This document shows, piece by piece, positions 34,023 to 43,500 of a DNA stretch of 64,000 nucleotides. The DNA is from Flammeovirga agarivorans (lineage in GTDB: Bacteria > Bacteroidota > Bacteroidia > Cytophagales > Flammeovirgaceae). The DNA lies in NCBI RefSeq assembly GCF_012641475.1, contig NZ_JABAIL010000004.1:558001-622000 (forward strand). Direction: 5' to 3'. The notes beneath the pieces were generated by a model. It had not been told where the DNA came from. It searched no databases and saw only the letters and a program-made list of their open reading frames with translations. Position numbers and translations under genes: made by a program. The first letter of the stretch is position 1, and each line of letters opens with the position of its first letter.

Positions 34023-35366
34023 ATGCATCTTAATGAACTTTATGAATTAGAGAAAAGTGATCGCTTAGATTTGGAAGCCCATAACATCACTCCTGTTTCT
34101 GATGATTTCATTTTCTCTAAAAATGAGTACGAATTCCTTAAATTATTGTATGATACTGGTGAGCAAATCAATAGCTCATTATTTCCTCAATTCTCTGAAA
34201 GTGTTCTTGCTAAATTAAAGTCTTTACTGGATTCATTTGATTTGGGTCAGAAAAACCGTAAGTCATTTCTACCTCAGTTAGCAACAATTAAGTTAGATTC
34301 TATCCAAACGGATTTCTTAACTCCAATTATTACAAAATTGGATGAAGTAGAAACTGATTGGGAATTTGAAGATGAAAACCGTTGGGAATTAATTGATTCG
34401 CTTAAGAATATCTCTGTTCTTTTCATGATGAACGAAATTGAAAGAGAATTTGGAGATAGTGATTTATCTAATTCTACTACACTTACTGATGATGAGTTTA
34501 GATTTCTTTCTATTATTCATGAGGATGAAACAAAGAATAAAAAAGAGGTAACTGTTGGAAAGTTAACCTTTAATCTTGCTCAATTGGATTATGTGAGAGA
34601 AATTATTTCTACTTTAGAATACCCTGAAAATACTCCTCTTAATTTAGACCAAGAGAACTTTATTCTTGGAATCCTTGAAAAGTGTTCTCACTTAAATGAA
34701 GAGGAAGAAGATGAATTCCACACCTTCAGTATTAAAGAATTATTTGAGATAGAATCTTCATCTACTTCGAATAATAATGAATCATCCATTTTTGCCGATA
34801 ACAACTTTTCAAAGGCTGAACTCAAATTATTGGATGCTGTTTTTAATGACAAAGGATTCATCAAAATAGGTGATTCTAAATACAACAAGAAACAGTTAGA
34901 TAGTTTAAAAAGAGCTTTCACTGAAGAAATTGAATGGAGTGAAATAAAAAAATACTTTTCTGAATCCCAACAGGAATTAATTACTCATATATTCTTGGTT
35001 TACGAAAATCAGTTCCTCATAGAAAATGAGAATGACGATGAAGAAAGAATTGATATTGAAGTTTTCTTCCTCATGGATCAAATCGAAAGAAATGAGGTAG
35101 AATCTATCGGTTCATCAATTGGTGAATTAATATTTACAGATGAACAGTTTAACCTTCTAGATGCTGTCTTCAAAAACAAAAAATCATTTGAAAGTGAATT
35201 ACACAAGTTTAAGCTCAACCGTAATGAACTTGATAAAATTGAAAAAATATTTGATCAATTACCACTGTACCAATCAGGAAAAATTGTCCTCTCATTACCT
35301 AAGAAAGCAAAGGTATTTGTAGACAATCTGATACAAACAGCAATCGATAATGATCCTCAGATATAA
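34023..35366 (+). CDS. Acidic four-fold repeat protein of unknown function
   Basis: The 447-residue acidic protein has no signal peptide or membrane helix. It is built from about four repeats of 105-125 residues. A first helix recurs as FSKNEYEFLKLLYD (31), LTDDEFRFLSIIHED (154), FSKAELKLLDAVFND (262) and FTDEQFNLLDAVFKN (371). A second recurs as VLAKLKSLLDSF (61), LAQLDYVREIISTL (185), KKQLDSLKRAF (289) and RNELDKIEKIFDQL (400). A linking helix ending in a glutamate recurs as NELYELEKS, FMMNEIERE, ELFEIESSS and FFLMDQIERN. I recognise no family. It is probably an all-helical solenoid or scaffold (inference). It is monocistronic and divergent from mreB. Confidence 0.8.
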   Translation: MHLNELYELEKSDRLDLEAHNITPVSDDFIFSKNEYEFLKLLYDTGEQINSSLFPQFSESVLAKLKSLLDSFDLGQKNRKSFLPQLATIKLDSIQTDFLTPIITKLDEVETDWEFEDENRWELIDSLKNISVLFMMNEIEREFGDSDLSNSTTLTDDEFRFLSIIHEDETKNKKEVTVGKLTFNLAQLDYVREIISTLEYPENTPLNLDQENFILGILEKCSHLNEEEEDEFHTFSIKELFEIESSSTSNNNESSIFADNNFSKAELKLLDAVFNDKGFIKIGDSKYNKKQLDSLKRAFTEEIEWSEIKKYFSESQQELITHIFLVYENQFLIENENDDEERIDIEVFFLMDQIERNEVESIGSSIGELIFTDEQFNLLDAVFKNKKSFESELHKFKLNRNELDKIEKIFDQLPLYQSGKIVLSLPKKAKVFVDNLIQTAIDNDPQI

Positions 35367-35367
35367 C

Positions 35368-35404
35368 AAAAAAGGCTACCAAGTATTAATTGGTAGCCTT
35401 TTTT
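35368..35404. terminator. Bidirectional terminator between convergent genes
   Basis: A 15-bp perfect stem (35368-35382 with 35390-35404) starts with six A and ends with six T. It serves the repeat-protein gene and abuts the stop codon (35406-35408) of the convergent lipoprotein gene. Confidence 0.88.
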
Positions 35405-35405
35405 A

Positions 35406-36173
35406 TTAATCTAACTCTACATGATTTTGATTAGAAAAAAGCTGACTAAAATCTATATCTATATTAGTATTTCCTGTTCGAGGTTTTAATTCTATAAATG
35501 AGGCCTGACCTGCCACATGCGTCACATTTGTCTCAACCATACCATGCTGTCCATTTTCAGAATAATATATTTTGATATTATTACTCCCTCCCTCATTAGT
35601 ATAAGCATAAAAGGAAGTAGAACTCTCTGGAACTTGTGAAAATGAATAAGCATTATTGGCTACAACACTATCTATTGTTGTGATATTACTTTCAGGAAAA
35701 ACCAATATTGAACTACGGTTGGTTGTAGCTTGTATATTTAATGAGGTAACACTATCTCTACCAACGCTAAAATTATAGGATTGAGAAGAACGAACATCTA
35801 ATCTTTCTGTCCATATCTGATTATCTCCATATCTAATGGTTTCCATTTCTAGATCATAGTCACCTACCATTGATCCAGATAAAGATAGTATGGGCTCCTC
35901 GTTACCTATCAACAAAGATGTTGGAGGAACTACATGGGTAACTTCCTCGTTTCCATCATCAATAATAAAACGAACTGAATCGATCAATAACGGCATCGTT
36001 GGTAATACCTTTATTGTTGAGGACTTTAAATTTGATGTAGAATATTCTAGTTGTGAATTCAGGGATACTTCAATTGTTCCTGTTTCAGAAACAGGTTGAA
36101 CATCACTAGAACTATTACAAGAAATAAAGGAAATGAATAATAACGTTAATATTAGGTTATAAGTAGTCTTCAT
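35406..36173 (-). CDS. Putative lipoprotein of unknown function
   Basis: The 255-residue protein has a lipoprotein signal peptide with the lipobox FISC (cysteine at about 19), followed by a serine-rich linker. The rest is beta-rich with alternating strands (TGTIEVSLNSQLEYS, LSGSMVGDYDLEMETIRYG, SLNIQATTNRSSILVFPES). This suggests one or two immunoglobulin-like domains of the DUF4382/DUF4249 general sort, but I cannot place it in a family. It should be anchored to a membrane facing the periplasm or outside. It is monocistronic. Confidence 0.68.
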   Translation of the reverse strand: MKTTYNLILTLLFISFISCNSSSDVQPVSETGTIEVSLNSQLEYSTSNLKSSTIKVLPTMPLLIDSVRFIIDDGNEEVTHVVPPTSLLIGNEEPILSLSGSMVGDYDLEMETIRYGDNQIWTERLDVRSSQSYNFSVGRDSVTSLNIQATTNRSSILVFPESNITTIDSVVANNAYSFSQVPESSTSFYAYTNEGGSNNIKIYYSENGQHGMVETNVTHVAGQASFIELKPRTGNTNIDIDFSQLFSNQNHVELD

Positions 36174-36238
36174 GGGTAAATGTAGTAAACTGGTTGATTT
36201 AACCTCGAGAACATAATTCCCCCCACTTTTGTTCCAAT

Positions 36239-36278
36239 AAAAAATAGGATACCTTAAATGTATTTAAGATATCCTATT
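36239..36278 (-). terminator. Terminator of the siaB-siaC operon
   Basis: A 17-bp stem (36243-36259 with 36262-36278) has one G-U pair in the minus-strand RNA and a T-run next to it (36244-36239). It starts 11 bases after the siaC stop. Confidence 0.82.
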
Positions 36279-36288
36279 TAAAATTATT

Positions 36289-36678
36289 TTATTCGTCTTC
36301 TTCTTCAAGAATATGCATGTGAATTGGAAGTTTAATAACTTCTTTAAAATCCTCTCCAGACTCTTGCATATCTTCGTCGTCTTCTTCGTAATACCAATTT
36401 ACTTCAACATCATGTCCACTTGCTTTTAGTAATTCAAGTTTTCTAAAAACTTCAACTAAACATTTTGATGATGAGGTATTAAAGTATTCAAGACGAACGT
36501 CGAAAATAGTTTTGCTTTGTGGCTTGGTGTTGTATTCATCCATCCACTCGAACAAAGGTTTATAAAATTCAATAGAATTTTCAGGAATCGATCTTCCTGA
36601 TATAAGAAAATGACCACTCTCATATTCCATCTGAATTAGAGGAGTCTTTGGTGTATCTTTCTTTAAAAAATCTTTCAT
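36289..36678 (-). CDS. siaC: SiaC-like regulatory phosphoprotein (DUF1987)
   Basis: The 129-residue protein carries the full SiaC motif VRLEYFNTSSSKCLVEVF, and the threonine falls at residue 68, the same number as the phosphorylated Thr68 of Pseudomonas SiaC. The C-terminus is very acidic (YYEEDDEDMQESGEDF). By family it is phosphorylated by the SiaB kinase, dephosphorylated by a SiaA-type phosphatase, and in the free form controls a partner such as a diguanylate cyclase. It follows siaB by 11 bases. No cyclase gene is in the window. Confidence 0.85.
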   Translation of the reverse strand: MKDFLKKDTPKTPLIQMEYESGHFLISGRSIPENSIEFYKPLFEWMDEYNTKPQSKTIFDVRLEYFNTSSSKCLVEVFRKLELLKASGHDVEVNWYYEEDDEDMQESGEDFKEVIKLPIHMHILEEEDE

Positions 36679-36689
36679 TTTTGTGCAGG

Positions 36690-37277
36690 TTAAATCGGTA
36701 CGCTAACTTTGATAGTAAAAAAGGAATGTGTGTCATCAGTACTAGTAAAATCATAGTCTAGTTTTTGACCAGATTTTCTTGCAATATCAATGATACCAAG
36801 GCCGGCTCCGCCTTGCTCCGAAAAATCTCCATTACTTAAAACTTTTCTGTAACGTTTTTTCAACTCATCAACAGAAAGTTCATTAATAGAGTCAATCCTT
36901 TCCTTAAGAAAGTTAGCTGTCTCGATAGGCACATAATTGCCTGCGACAATATAATAGGCATCTACATCTTTAGAGAGTAGAAATAGAACAACATTCGTTT
37001 TAGGATCAACTGTTGAGTTGGCTTCAATTCCTTCAAAATGATGGAAAATATTTTGCAATATCTCTACAGCAATCACATTGATTCTTCTCTGAAGTTTCAT
37101 CAGTGATTCTTGTTCAGATAGTGCGTCTTCAACTCTACTCAGTATTTCTCCTAAAATGTCATCATTCATCATGCCTCTGAAAGCAAATAGTTCTTTACCA
37201 TTTGCTCCCCTCAGCTTTTCATATAGAGAATTTACTTCTGAATGCACTTTTATTATAGTGTTATCCAATTTTGTCAA
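36690..37277 (-). CDS. siaB: SiaB-like protein kinase (HATPase-type)
   Basis: The 195-residue cytoplasmic protein resembles SiaB/DUF6272 kinases, which have an anti-sigma-factor-like HATPase fold. Visible motifs are the N-box AVEILQNIFHHF and the glycine-rich lid QGGAGLGIIDIARKSGQ. It would phosphorylate SiaC, encoded 11 bases downstream. The nucleotide-binding motifs are intact, so it should be active. No SiaA or SiaD gene is adjacent. The TPR-SpoIIE phosphatase at 45810-47831 is the nearest candidate partner. Confidence 0.83.
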   Translation of the reverse strand: MTKLDNTIIKVHSEVNSLYEKLRGANGKELFAFRGMMNDDILGEILSRVEDALSEQESLMKLQRRINVIAVEILQNIFHHFEGIEANSTVDPKTNVVLFLLSKDVDAYYIVAGNYVPIETANFLKERIDSINELSVDELKKRYRKVLSNGDFSEQGGAGLGIIDIARKSGQKLDYDFTSTDDTHSFFTIKVSVPI

Positions 37278-37377
37278 GCTCTCATTTTTTATATCAGATG
37301 AGAAAAATTAATTGTATACAATTACCTTAACTTCATCTAGTATTCAAAATGTTTTCTAAAAAATTTATTGCAAAATA

Positions 37378-38229
37378 TTAAAAATCTACAAGTTCAGTCC
37401 CTTCAGCAGTGAATTTTACCACTCCCATCTTATACAAATAACCCAATATTTGTTTAAACTGCTTTTTGCTCATTTTATATTCTTTCTTGATTTCAGCTGG
37501 ATGACTCTTATCGTTAAAAGGAATAAAACCACCAGTCTTTTTCATTTTTAACAATAATGTCTTTGCCGTTTTCTCAATACTTTCTTCATGATAACCAGGT
37601 CTTGCAGTAGTCAAGTCAAGTTTTCCATCAGGTCGTATATTACTGATATATCCTTTTACAACCTTACCTAATTTTAGAGGAGAGTAAATTTGATTCTTAT
37701 ATAACAAACCCAGCCATTTCCTGTTTACGATACATTCGTAACCCAATTCAACTTCTTGAGCTATGTACATAAATACTTCTTGGTTAGTCGAAAAATCTGA
37801 AGTATTTGTATTCAGGTGTTTGTGTAATTTAGATGTAGCAAAAACCCTACCCGTTTTACGATCTAAGTCGACATAAACCGTGTAAGTCTTCTTTTTTCTC
37901 ATCGGGTGAGTTGCAGACTGCTCAGAAAATGGCACAAATAAGTCTTTAGAGATACCCCAATCTAGGAATGCTCCATTTTTATTAGTGTCTTTACATTCCA
38001 ATGTAGTAAACTCTCCTACGATACCTTTTGGCTTCTCATGAGTTGCTACCCATCTTCTTTCATTATCAGTATATATAAAAACAGTAGTTGTTTCCCCTAC
38101 TTTTAACTCTTCGTTGGCTAAACGTATAGGCATAAAAACATCACCTTCTTCAGTTGAAAAGAAATAACCAAAGTCAGTAATTCTAGATACTTCGAGGTCA
38201 TTGTACGAGCCTACAAGTATTTTATTCAT
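37378..38229 (-). CDS. cvfB: S1-domain RNA-binding protein, CvfB family
   Basis: The 283-residue protein has several S1-like OB folds in tandem, starting GSYNDLEVSRITDFGYFFST, followed by GAFLDWGISKDLFVPFSEQ and a third region with VKGYISNIRPDGKLDLTTAR. The C-terminus is a winged-helix domain (MSKKQFKQILGYLYKMGVV). This is the order seen in CvfB/YitL proteins, which bind RNA; in staphylococci CvfB affects virulence gene expression. The start overlaps the end of truC by four bases (ATGA), so the two are co-translated. Confidence 0.85.
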   Translation of the reverse strand: MNKILVGSYNDLEVSRITDFGYFFSTEEGDVFMPIRLANEELKVGETTTVFIYTDNERRWVATHEKPKGIVGEFTTLECKDTNKNGAFLDWGISKDLFVPFSEQSATHPMRKKKTYTVYVDLDRKTGRVFATSKLHKHLNTNTSDFSTNQEVFMYIAQEVELGYECIVNRKWLGLLYKNQIYSPLKLGKVVKGYISNIRPDGKLDLTTARPGYHEESIEKTAKTLLLKMKKTGGFIPFNDKSHPAEIKKEYKMSKKQFKQILGYLYKMGVVKFTAEGTELVDF

Positions 38230-38915
38230 ATCTTAATCTCTAATTTGTTTAATAATTGTTGAAAATCTTCTGGCAAGTCAGCTTGAATACTCACCATTGT
38301 ATTAAGGTAGGGATGAATAAATGAATACTTTGAGGCATGCAACCACAACCTATCCAATTGAAAATTCTCCAACATCATATTGTTATGTCTATGATCTCCG
38401 TATCTTCTATCTCCAATAATTGGATGGTTTTCACCTCTTAAATGAAGTCTAATTTGATGTGTTTTACCCGTATAAGGTTTAGACTCGACAAGTGTATACC
38501 TAGAGGTTTGATATTTACCTACAGGAATATTCAGTTCTACCTTTGCAATAGGTTTAATGAATGTTTTAGCTTTCTTATATACTTTGTCGTAACGATTTTT
38601 TATATCTTTTGTACAAAGTTTTTCTTCTAAAAGATGACCTCTTACCAATGATAGGTATCGTTTGTCAACATCACCATTTTCATTATTTAATTCCTGAAAT
38701 TTCTGACAAGCTTCAGAAGACAGTCCAAAAATTAGTACTCCAGAGGTCGCTCGATCTAGACGATGGCAAGGATAAACATATTGATTGATTTGATCTCTCA
38801 ATAGATGAATGGCAAATTCACCTTCTTTTCCGGTTAATTCTGAAGGATGAACCATTAAACCTGACGGCTTATTAATGGCCACATAATGATCATCTCTGTA
38901 TAAGATGTCTAACAT
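38226..38915 (-). CDS. truC: RluA-family tRNA pseudouridine synthase, TruC-like
   Basis: The 229-residue protein has the RluA catalytic motif CHRLDRATSGVLIFGLSSEA with the catalytic aspartate in HRLDR. It also has KRYLSLVRGHL and the C-terminal HQIRLHLRGENHPIIGDRRYGD. The start MLDILYRDDHYVAINKPSGLMVH and short length without an S4 domain match TruC, which makes pseudouridine 65 in tRNA. Another RluA-type specificity is possible. It is the first gene of a two-gene operon with cvfB. Confidence 0.85.
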   Translation of the reverse strand: MLDILYRDDHYVAINKPSGLMVHPSELTGKEGEFAIHLLRDQINQYVYPCHRLDRATSGVLIFGLSSEACQKFQELNNENGDVDKRYLSLVRGHLLEEKLCTKDIKNRYDKVYKKAKTFIKPIAKVELNIPVGKYQTSRYTLVESKPYTGKTHQIRLHLRGENHPIIGDRRYGDHRHNNMMLENFQLDRLWLHASKYSFIHPYLNTMVSIQADLPEDFQQLLNKLEIKI

Positions 38916-38985
38916 TTATTAAATTTTGCTTAAAAACTGCTGAAAAATAAACGCTAATGTACCTGTATACGTACATATAACTGTT

Positions 38986-39009
38986 TATATTTGCACTTGA
39001 ACAAATATA
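38986..39009. promoter_or_regulatory. Palindromic pair of face-to-face -7 elements
   Basis: TATATTTG (38986-38993) on the plus strand and its exact mirror CAAATATA (39002-39009), read as TATATTTG on the minus strand, are separated by eight bases. Each fits the Bacteroidota -7 consensus for one of the divergent genes (the DUF4834 gene to the right, truC-cvfB to the left). No clear TTTG element is found for either. The palindrome could also be an operator. Confidence 0.45.
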
Positions 39010-39086
39010 CAAGGTATAAAATCATTTCTTTGTGAAAATGATTATTTATATATAAACATTACGAATTTTTACAGCAATTAATAATT

Positions 39087-39332
39087 ATGTTATTAAAGAT
39101 ATTAATAGTTGCTTTTGCTTTTGCTTTCTTATTTAAACGTTATTCTAAAGTTATTATCAAATTTTTGATGAACGTTTTATCAAAGCGATTGATGAAAATG
39201 CAACAAGAGCAAGTGAACAACTTTCATTCTCAACAAACAAGACATCAACAACCTCAATATTCAGAGCAGTTTGAAAAAGCAATACAGGTCGATGAGGATA
39301 TGACCATTTATGTTCCAAAAAAGAAAAAATAA
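39087..39332 (+). CDS. DUF4834-like small membrane protein
   Basis: The 81-residue protein starts with one membrane helix (2-20, LLKILIVAFAFAFLF). A short amphipathic helix follows, then a glutamine-rich linker and the C-terminal tail VDEDMTIYVPKKKK. This pattern matches the small DUF4834 family found in Bacteroidota, whose function is unknown. It should sit in the inner membrane with its C-terminus in the cytoplasm (positive-inside rule). It is monocistronic, with a GC-rich hairpin directly after. Confidence 0.72.
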   Translation: MLLKILIVAFAFAFLFKRYSKVIIKFLMNVLSKRLMKMQQEQVNNFHSQQTRHQQPQYSEQFEKAIQVDEDMTIYVPKKKK

Positions 39333-39334
39333 CA

Positions 39335-39374
39335 AAACGGGCCTATGTCAGAATACTAAGACATAGGCCCGTTT
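39335..39374. terminator. GC-rich terminator between convergent genes
   Basis: A perfect 15-bp stem (39335-39349 with 39360-39374) has a 10-nt loop. Short T-runs occur on both sides, stronger on the minus strand (TTTTG, then TTATTTTTT). It serves the DUF4834 gene and the DUF445-containing operon whose stop is at 39392. Confidence 0.8.
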
Positions 39375-39391
39375 CAATTATATATGATTAT

Positions 39392-39991
39392 TTATTGCAT
39401 CATTAAAATAGCCACCTGAACTAAACCAATAAAGAAACCTAAAACAGCTCCCATTATTTCAATAAATGTAAGTTCAGACTTTATTACAGCCATTAAAAGA
39501 TCTTCAAACTTTTCATCAGAAAAATCCATTACTTTTTCATACACTATCTGTTCAATACTAATAGAGGTGATATTAGAGCCAATATCTTCCATAAGTTTTG
39601 GAATCATATCATCGACTGATTTTTCCATTCCAGTTCTAATTTGATCGATAATTGCATCGCCACCAAACATTTGCAACATTGGGCCAAATTGCACAGCCTT
39701 CTCGTCAACAAATTCATTGATTCGTTTCATCACTGCAGTCTTTAGTTTAGCCTTATTGTCTTCTGTATTAAGCTTATCGACAATCATCTCTGGTGTAAAA
39801 AGGTCTTTCTCAACAATTACACCTAATCTTCTTGCTAATGTTTCTTTCCTTCTTGGAAACACCCCATGAAGTGTAAATAAACCTAAGTTAATTGGTTTTC
39901 TTGGATGAAATAACATTTTGATAGCCACATAGTTTGTTACCCATCCTATACCTGCTGAGATCACAGGGAGTATCCACATCACAGTACTCAT
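39392..39991 (-). CDS. DUF445-family membrane protein
   Basis: The 199-residue protein starts with a membrane helix (about 4-26) containing the family motif GWVTNYVAIKMLFHPRKP. The second mark is the PRRKETLARRLG segment. A soluble helical middle and a second membrane helix close the chain (about 172-195, IMGAVLGFFIGLVQVAIL). DUF445/YheB proteins are inner-membrane proteins of unknown role. It follows maf by three bases and ends the caspase-maf-DUF445 group. Confidence 0.82.
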   Translation of the reverse strand: MSTVMWILPVISAGIGWVTNYVAIKMLFHPRKPINLGLFTLHGVFPRRKETLARRLGVIVEKDLFTPEMIVDKLNTEDNKAKLKTAVMKRINEFVDEKAVQFGPMLQMFGGDAIIDQIRTGMEKSVDDMIPKLMEDIGSNITSISIEQIVYEKVMDFSDEKFEDLLMAVIKSELTFIEIMGAVLGFFIGLVQVAILMMQ

Positions 39992-39994
39992 AGT

Positions 39995-40570
39995 TTAAAT
40001 AATTTCTTTTAAAGTTGAATATAATTTCTCTGTTGGTAAGCCCATTACAGTAAAATATGAACCATTGATCTTTTTAATAAAAGCCATGCCTATCCATTCT
40101 TGAATACCATATGCTCCTGCTTTATCAAATGGTTTTTTATGATCTACATAGTATTCCATTTCTTCTAAAGAAATCGAATTGAAATGTACTTCTGCAACAT
40201 CTGTAAAGCTTACTTCTTTATCTTCCGTTTTTATATAAACAGCAGAATACACATGATGTACATTATTGGAAAGCAATTGAATCATTTCAAATGCCTCTTC
40301 TCTACTCTTAGGTTTACCTAGTACTTTGTTGTTTACCACTACAACAGTATCAGAGAAAATAACAAGTTGTTTTGAGGACAAGTCTTCAAAAGCGGCAGCC
40401 TTTAATCCTGCGATATATTCTGCCACTTTTTCTATTTCTATATCTGATGGATATGATTCATCAACTTCCCTTACTTCAACTTTGAAATCAATGTCCAATC
40501 CTTTTAACAATTCAGCTCTCCTAGGTGATTTTGAGGCTAAAATCACCTCATAACCTTTTAATTGAATCAT
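39995..40570 (-). CDS. maf: Maf-family nucleoside triphosphate pyrophosphatase
   Basis: The 191-residue protein has the Maf start VILASKSPRRAELLKGL, the SDTVVVVNNKVLGKP motif and DKAGAYGIQEW, which holds the catalytic residues. Maf proteins hydrolyse dTTP/UTP or modified nucleotides to the monophosphate and so clean the pool; they were first linked to septum inhibition. The gene starts two bases after the stop of the WD40-caspase gene and runs into DUF445 three bases on. Confidence 0.93.
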   Translation of the reverse strand: MIQLKGYEVILASKSPRRAELLKGLDIDFKVEVREVDESYPSDIEIEKVAEYIAGLKAAAFEDLSSKQLVIFSDTVVVVNNKVLGKPKSREEAFEMIQLLSNNVHHVYSAVYIKTEDKEVSFTDVAEVHFNSISLEEMEYYVDHKKPFDKAGAYGIQEWIGMAFIKKINGSYFTVMGLPTEKLYSTLKEII

Positions 40571-40572
40571 GT

Positions 40573-43500
40573 TTATATATCTTGAAAATACGAAATGACC
40601 TCAAAGATAACTTTATCTATTAATTTTTCTTGATCTGCATCCACAACATTGAAAGAATGTTTCACTTCATTATCTGAAATAATCTTAACCATCAATCTAG
40701 TTCCAGATCCTGAAGACACGTATTTTCCTCTTAATTGATACACATCACTACCATTTGCATTTGGCGTAAATGTGAAAGAATTGTATCCAGTGTTTTTCCC
40801 TTCTGATTGAGCTAATAATGCTTTATCAATTTTTTTTGTTAGTTCTAATGGGTCCAACCAAGACTGACCATCTTCAAACTGTGAACCTGTTATTCTAGAC
40901 AATGTTGAATATAAAACGATGTTATCTCTTACATTATCCGTCACCCTTCCAATATCAAAACTATCTCCACCGGTAGGAATTCTCATTTCAGGTTGTTGCA
41001 TGGCCCCAAATCGTTCGGCTAACCTTGGTACTTCATCTACAGAATTACCAAACATTCTTTGAACATCTAAAAATTCACCTTGTCTTAAATCACCACTTTT
41101 CAGATAGTCCAGAATAGAATAAGTAAGTAGACCTTGACCGTACATTGTTGATTCATAACTAACTTTATCTGCAGCAGCACCTGCCAACAAATACATTCCT
41201 GAACGAGTACGTACTCTTTCTAGAGCTCTTAAACGTATCGCCTCTTCGTCAACATTCCTCATGGCAATGACCGTTTCTGCAAATTTCCCCGCATTACATG
41301 CATCCATAATAAATACTTGTCGCGTCACAGGAATATTCCTCATCCACTCAATCCATTCTTTACCAGCAATACAATAATTATTTTTTATAGACTCATCCTT
41401 GATATCCGCAGTAATCATATCCTTAGTTAAAAAATAGAAGTCTTCATCTCCATCTTTTTCCATTTGTGACATACCATGCCCTGCCATAAAAATAAAGAGA
41501 ACATCTGATGGGTTCATCCGTGTTGCTAATGAGTCAAAAGCATTTTTTATGTTTGTTTTTGTAGGCTGATAATTATCCTCTTCTTGATCTGTCGTAAATA
41601 ACTCAATATTTACCCTATGTTCACCAAACAAACCTGTTGCAGCACCTTCTATTGAAGCTGCAATTTGCTCTGCATCCTTGGCTGCGTATTTCAAATCAAG
41701 TGTATTTCCTCTGTAATTGGAAACTCCAATAACGATACCATAGAAAGAAGGTACGGTTTTATCTTCCTTAGAGGCTTTGTGCTTTATGGTTAATCCTCTT
41801 CCAGATAAAGTACCATCGAGGTTTTCAACATTAATTGTTATATCATTAAGTTCTCCACCTTGGAATAAGTACTTAATACTATCCATAGGTACTACATATC
41901 GTTGTTTTGATGTATTCTGATAGATGATATTAAGTTTCTTAATGGGTTTAGTACTCTTATATTTTGAGATATCTGAAAGTACTTCTTTACCGTTCACATT
42001 AACTGACACTCGACCAATTCCTCCACCTCTATCTTCAACGTCTATAATTAGTTTATTTTCTCTTTTATAAAGAGATGCCGATGGGAATAAAGATATCTCA
42101 TGAAGATTAGGTACCGGTCTTAAATCATTACCAGTAAATAGCTTTGTCCCTAACCCAGGTTCCCAATACATATCTTGTAGTTGATGGAGATCAATAATTT
42201 CAGAATCTACTACATAGTATAAGTTTTTCATATTTGACTCAGAAGCATCAAATAATCCAGAATAATGTTCTACCAACCAACCTGAGTCACCATTCGTATA
42301 TACCCCTCCATATTTATAAGGAGACGCTAAATCCCAAATACCTACATTATAATCACTTGATAAGGTTAGGAATACATCTTTACCTGGAAAATCTGCCACT
42401 TGAATAACATTACCAGTACTTTGGTTATAGATGTTTATTTCTTGCGATAGGTCTGGTGTATATGTCTTTAAAGTTCCATTCTCCTCCGATACAATTAAAT
42501 ATTTATTATCATAAGTATATGATACACTTAGGATTTTATGTTTAACTGGAATACTTCTTAGTAAAGTTCGGCTATCCAAGTCCCAAATACTTAACTTGTT
42601 TTTACCTCCAACCACTAAATATTTTCCATCCGAACTGAAAGTCATAGAATGGATATACCAATCTTTACTTGAAAAAGAATTTACAATCTTATTTGAATCC
42701 AAATCCAAAACTCCAATCTTTCGATCAGAAAATGCCATAATCACATTATTTTTTCTAGGGTTGGAAGTAATGGCAGTAATATTAGCAAACGAGCTATGTA
42801 TTTTTCGTGCAGAATCAGGGTTGATATAAGGGTTTGATAAAAATATATCCCCTCTATCATCTGTGAAAATTATTGATGAGTCGTTATGTAAAACATGAGT
42901 ATGTACAATTGGAGCATAGTGTTTAAATTCAATTTTCTTTTGAAAGTTATTGATACCTTCCCAAATCTTAATTGTTGAATCCAAACTTGTTGTTAATAGA
43001 TCTCCTCTTTTCAAAAATTCTAATTTCGAAATATCCTTCGTATGTGCTTCTATTTTTTTAAGGTCATCTCTACTCCCAACATTCCACAATCTCACATTTC
43101 CATCTTCAGAAGCAACGGCAATTGCACCTACTTCTAATGAAACAGAAAACTCTTTGGCCTTTGTCTTTATGGGTTTCCAAGAGCTCACAAGTTTCATCCC
43201 CTCCATTTCCCACATAGAGATCTCACCACTTTTATATGCCACTACAGCAACATTCCCATCTTTATTAAATGAAGTTGTAACAATATTCCTCTCTTCGAAC
43301 TTCTCTTTTAAAACTAATTTATCATCAACGATATCATAGATATAAGCATGATCTCCTAAAGACGTCACAATCAATTGATTGATAGACTCTGAGTATTTCA
43401 TGCTTCTCACTCCCGTACCATCCGGTAAATGCCCGTTATGATGGGTAGAATCGGTAGATAAATTCCATGAAACTAAAGATCCATCCCATGATCCACTAAC

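Noticed and set aside
32728-35366. Functional link between mreB and the four-fold repeat protein
   Set aside because: They are only divergent neighbours with a 269-base gap; nothing in either sequence shows an interaction.
37310-37325. TTGTATACAA palindrome upstream of siaB as a regulator site
   Set aside because: It is a short AT-rich palindrome of a kind common in this genome; there is no second copy in a matching position.
42950-43339. 129-codon plus-strand frame inside the WD40-caspase gene
   Set aside because: It runs antisense through WD40 repeats and has no start context or recognisable protein features.
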